Shown: positions 61,268 to 64,000 of the stretch, in pieces
Position numbering within the stretch: the first letter of the stretch is position 1
Layout of the letters: each line of letters starts with the position of its first letter
From: Mycolicibacterium diernhoferi
Lineage (GTDB): Bacteria > Actinomycetota > Actinomycetes > Mycobacteriales > Mycobacteriaceae
Assembly (NCBI RefSeq): GCF_019456655.1
Contig: NZ_CP080332.1
Span: 1,054,001 to 1,118,000, forward strand
DNA: 64,000 bases
Reading direction: 5' to 3'
Made by a program: the position numbers and the translations under genes
Notes under the pieces: generated by a model
What the model was told of the DNA's origin: nothing
What the model saw: the letters and a program-made list of their open reading frames with translations, nothing else
Database searches by the model: none

Positions 61268-61777
61268 ATGGCGTTGAAGGCAGACATCCTCGGGATGGTC
61301 TACAAGTACCCCGAGGTCTTCGTGGTGGGCCGCGAACAGGTCAAGCAGTTCGCCCTGGCCGTGAAGTCTCCCGATCCCGCCTCGTTGTCCGAGGAGGCCG
61401 CTGCCGAGCTCGGCCACGATTCGCTGGTGGCGGGCCCGACGTTCGTCTCGATCGTCGCGCTGCTGGTGCAGCAGGACTTCTTCCGCAACGTGGATGTCGG
61501 CATGGAGACCATGCAGATCATCCAGGTCGATCAGCGGTTCGTGTACCACCGGCCGATCCGGGCCGGCGACCGCCTGCATGCCGAGCTGGAGGTCAAGTCG
61601 GTGGAGAGCCGGTTCGGCGCCGACATCGTGGTGACGCGCAACGTGCTGACCGACGATGACGGCGGGCTGATCATGGAGGCGTTCACCACGCTGATGGGTC
61701 ACGAGGGCGACAACTCGGTGTCGGTGCGTTACGACCGCGAGACCGGCCAGGTCTTGCGGGCGGCAGCAGGGGATTAG
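61268..61777 (+). CDS. hadC: (3R)-hydroxyacyl-ACP dehydratase subunit HadC
   Basis: Substrate-binding subunit of 169 residues related to HadA (GHDSLVAGPTFVSIVALLV, VDQRFVYHRPIRAGDRL). HadBC handles longer late-stage meromycolic chains. ATG 61268 follows the hadB stop by one base. It also resembles the MaoC-N protein at 22590-23039. Confidence 0.95.
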   Translation: MALKADILGMVYKYPEVFVVGREQVKQFALAVKSPDPASLSEEAAAELGHDSLVAGPTFVSIVALLVQQDFFRNVDVGMETMQIIQVDQRFVYHRPIRAGDRLHAELEVKSVESRFGADIVVTRNVLTDDDGGLIMEAFTTLMGHEGDNSVSVRYDRETGQVLRAAAGD

Positions 61778-61896
61778 CAAGTAGTACTTGGGCCGTTGTA
61801 CACTCGGCTCTCGGGGTTTTCCCACTACAGCGCGCTGTCCGTCGGTTCGGAAATCGGCCGGTCGGGGAGCGCGTCACTGTGTGAGGCCTCGAACGA

Positions 61897-61969
<73 letters not shown>

Positions 61970-62037
61970 CTCAACTGAATACTCGACAAGTGTGGACACT
62001 GGAAGGTGACCACACGTAACCAGACGAAAGGCATGCG

Positions 62038-63298
<1,261 letters not shown>

Positions 63299-63350
63299 TT
63301 TTCGGGCCCGGATATCGGCCGGGCCCATCGAGAGAAGGAAAAACCACAGC

Positions 63351-63779
63351 ATGGCCCCGAAGAAGAAGGTCGCCGGGCTGATCAAGCTGCAGATCCAGGC
63401 CGGGCAGGCCAACCCCGCCCCGCCGGTCGGTCCTGCACTCGGCCAGCACGGCGTCAACATCATGGAATTCTGCAAGGCGTACAACGCCGCGACCGAGTCG
63501 CAGCGCGGGAACGTCATCCCCGTAGAGATCACCGTCTACGAGGACCGCACCTTCACGTTCGCGCTGAAGACCCCGCCCGCCGCCAAGCTGCTGCTCAAGG
63601 CCGCAGGCGTGCAGAAGGGTTCCGGCACCCCGCACACCACCAAGGTCGCCAAGGTGACCTGGGACCAGGTGCGCGAGATCGCCGAGACCAAGAAGGAAGA
63701 TCTCAACGCCAACGACATCGACGCTGCCGCGAAGATCATCGCCGGCACCGCTCGGTCCATGGGCATCACGGTCGAGTAG
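63351..63779 (+). CDS. rplK: 50S ribosomal protein L11
   Basis: Protein of 142 residues with the characteristic [20 protein letters not shown] start and the MGITVE end. L11 binds 23S rRNA at the GTPase centre. It is followed by rplA after 69 bp, as in other bacteria. Confidence 0.97.
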   Translation: MAPKKKVAGLIKLQIQAGQANPAPPVGPALGQHGVNIMEFCKAYNAATESQRGNVIPVEITVYEDRTFTFALKTPPAAKLLLKAAGVQKGSGTPHTTKVAKVTWDQVREIAETKKEDLNANDIDAAAKIIAGTARSMGITVE

Positions 63780-63848
63780 TACGACAAAGCAATTCCGTGG
63801 GAGAGCCCGCTTCGGCTCGCAACCACGACCTCTGAAACTGGAGAACAC

Positions 63849-64000
63849 ATGAGCAAGAACAGCAAGGCTTACCGCGAAGCCGCCGCGAAGGTGGATCGCG
63901 ACAATCTCTACACCCCGCTCCAGGCCGCAAAGCTGGCCAAGGAGACCTCGTCGAAGAACCAGGACGCGACCGTCGAGGTGGCGATCCGTCTGGGTGTCGA
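63849..64000 (+). CDS. rplA: 50S ribosomal protein L1, 5' part
   Basis: The first 50 codons are visible from ATG 63849 ([20 protein letters not shown] then [15 protein letters not shown]). The rest lies beyond the window. Family and position right after rplK agree. Confidence 0.93.
   Translation, partial: MSKNSKAYREAAAKVDRDNLYTPLQAAKLAKETSSKNQDATVEVAIRLGV

Noticed and set aside
61778..61790. Palindrome CAAGTAGTACTTG after hadC
   Set aside because: Only a 6-bp AT-containing arm, too weak for a terminator, and no regulator context.

Overview
The window is high-GC actinobacterial DNA and almost certainly comes from a mycobacterium, probably a fast-growing Mycolicibacterium-type species. The evidence is the rpmG-hadA-hadB-hadC cluster of mycolic-acid dehydratases between tRNA genes, followed by secE-nusG-rplK-rplA. 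A complete Mce operon, a three-subunit RecBCD, DUF732, CAP and PASTA secreted proteins, and a DesA3-like desaturase agree. No species was assigned. All calls come from reading the sequence; no search was run.

1-25 kb is a lipid or steroid-like catabolic and uptake region. Two minus-strand operons lie at the left: LLM oxidoreductase, Baeyer-Villiger monooxygenase and thiolase; and cytochrome P450 with its reductase. Divergent from the P450 is a full Mce importer operon (yrbEA, yrbEB, mceA-F, two Mce-associated membrane proteins, a DUF732 protein and a CAP-domain protein). Then come an SDR, an HSL-type esterase, a regulator with two TetR DNA-binding domains, a lipid-transfer thiolase with two MaoC-type hydratases, and another SDR. 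Two promoter pairs look co-regulated. The P450 and mce promoters share a TTGAC...GATGCTATCG layout. The LLM and SDR promoters share the operator TGAAG-N5-CTTCA overlapping their -10 boxes.

25-42 kb holds envelope and signalling genes: an OafA-type acyltransferase, a secreted PASTA protein, TspO, a flippase with a degenerate kinase-like domain, a DUF4407 protein, a Ser/Thr kinase with a solute-binding-like external domain, a NYN nuclease-like protein, a DesA3-like desaturase, a CsbD-like small protein and a GAF-ANTAR regulator. A translationally coupled glycan cassette (glycosyltransferase 4, an alpha/alpha-barrel-like protein and a GH130-like protein) is preceded by two tiny overlapping ORFs.

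42-60 kb carries recD-recB-recC, a crotonase, several less known genes, and an apparent operon of an HD-domain hydrolase, a GlxA/AraC regulator, a DJ-1/PfpI protein, a small conserved-looking protein and a glyoxalase II-like hydrolase. A matching inverted-repeat geometry lies upstream of the HD gene and again upstream of the DJ-1 gene. nsrR-hmp (nitric oxide sensing and detoxification) is divergent from it.

60-64 kb is the core block: tRNA-Thr, tRNA-Met, rpmG, hadABC, tRNA-Trp, secE, nusG, rplK and the start of rplA.
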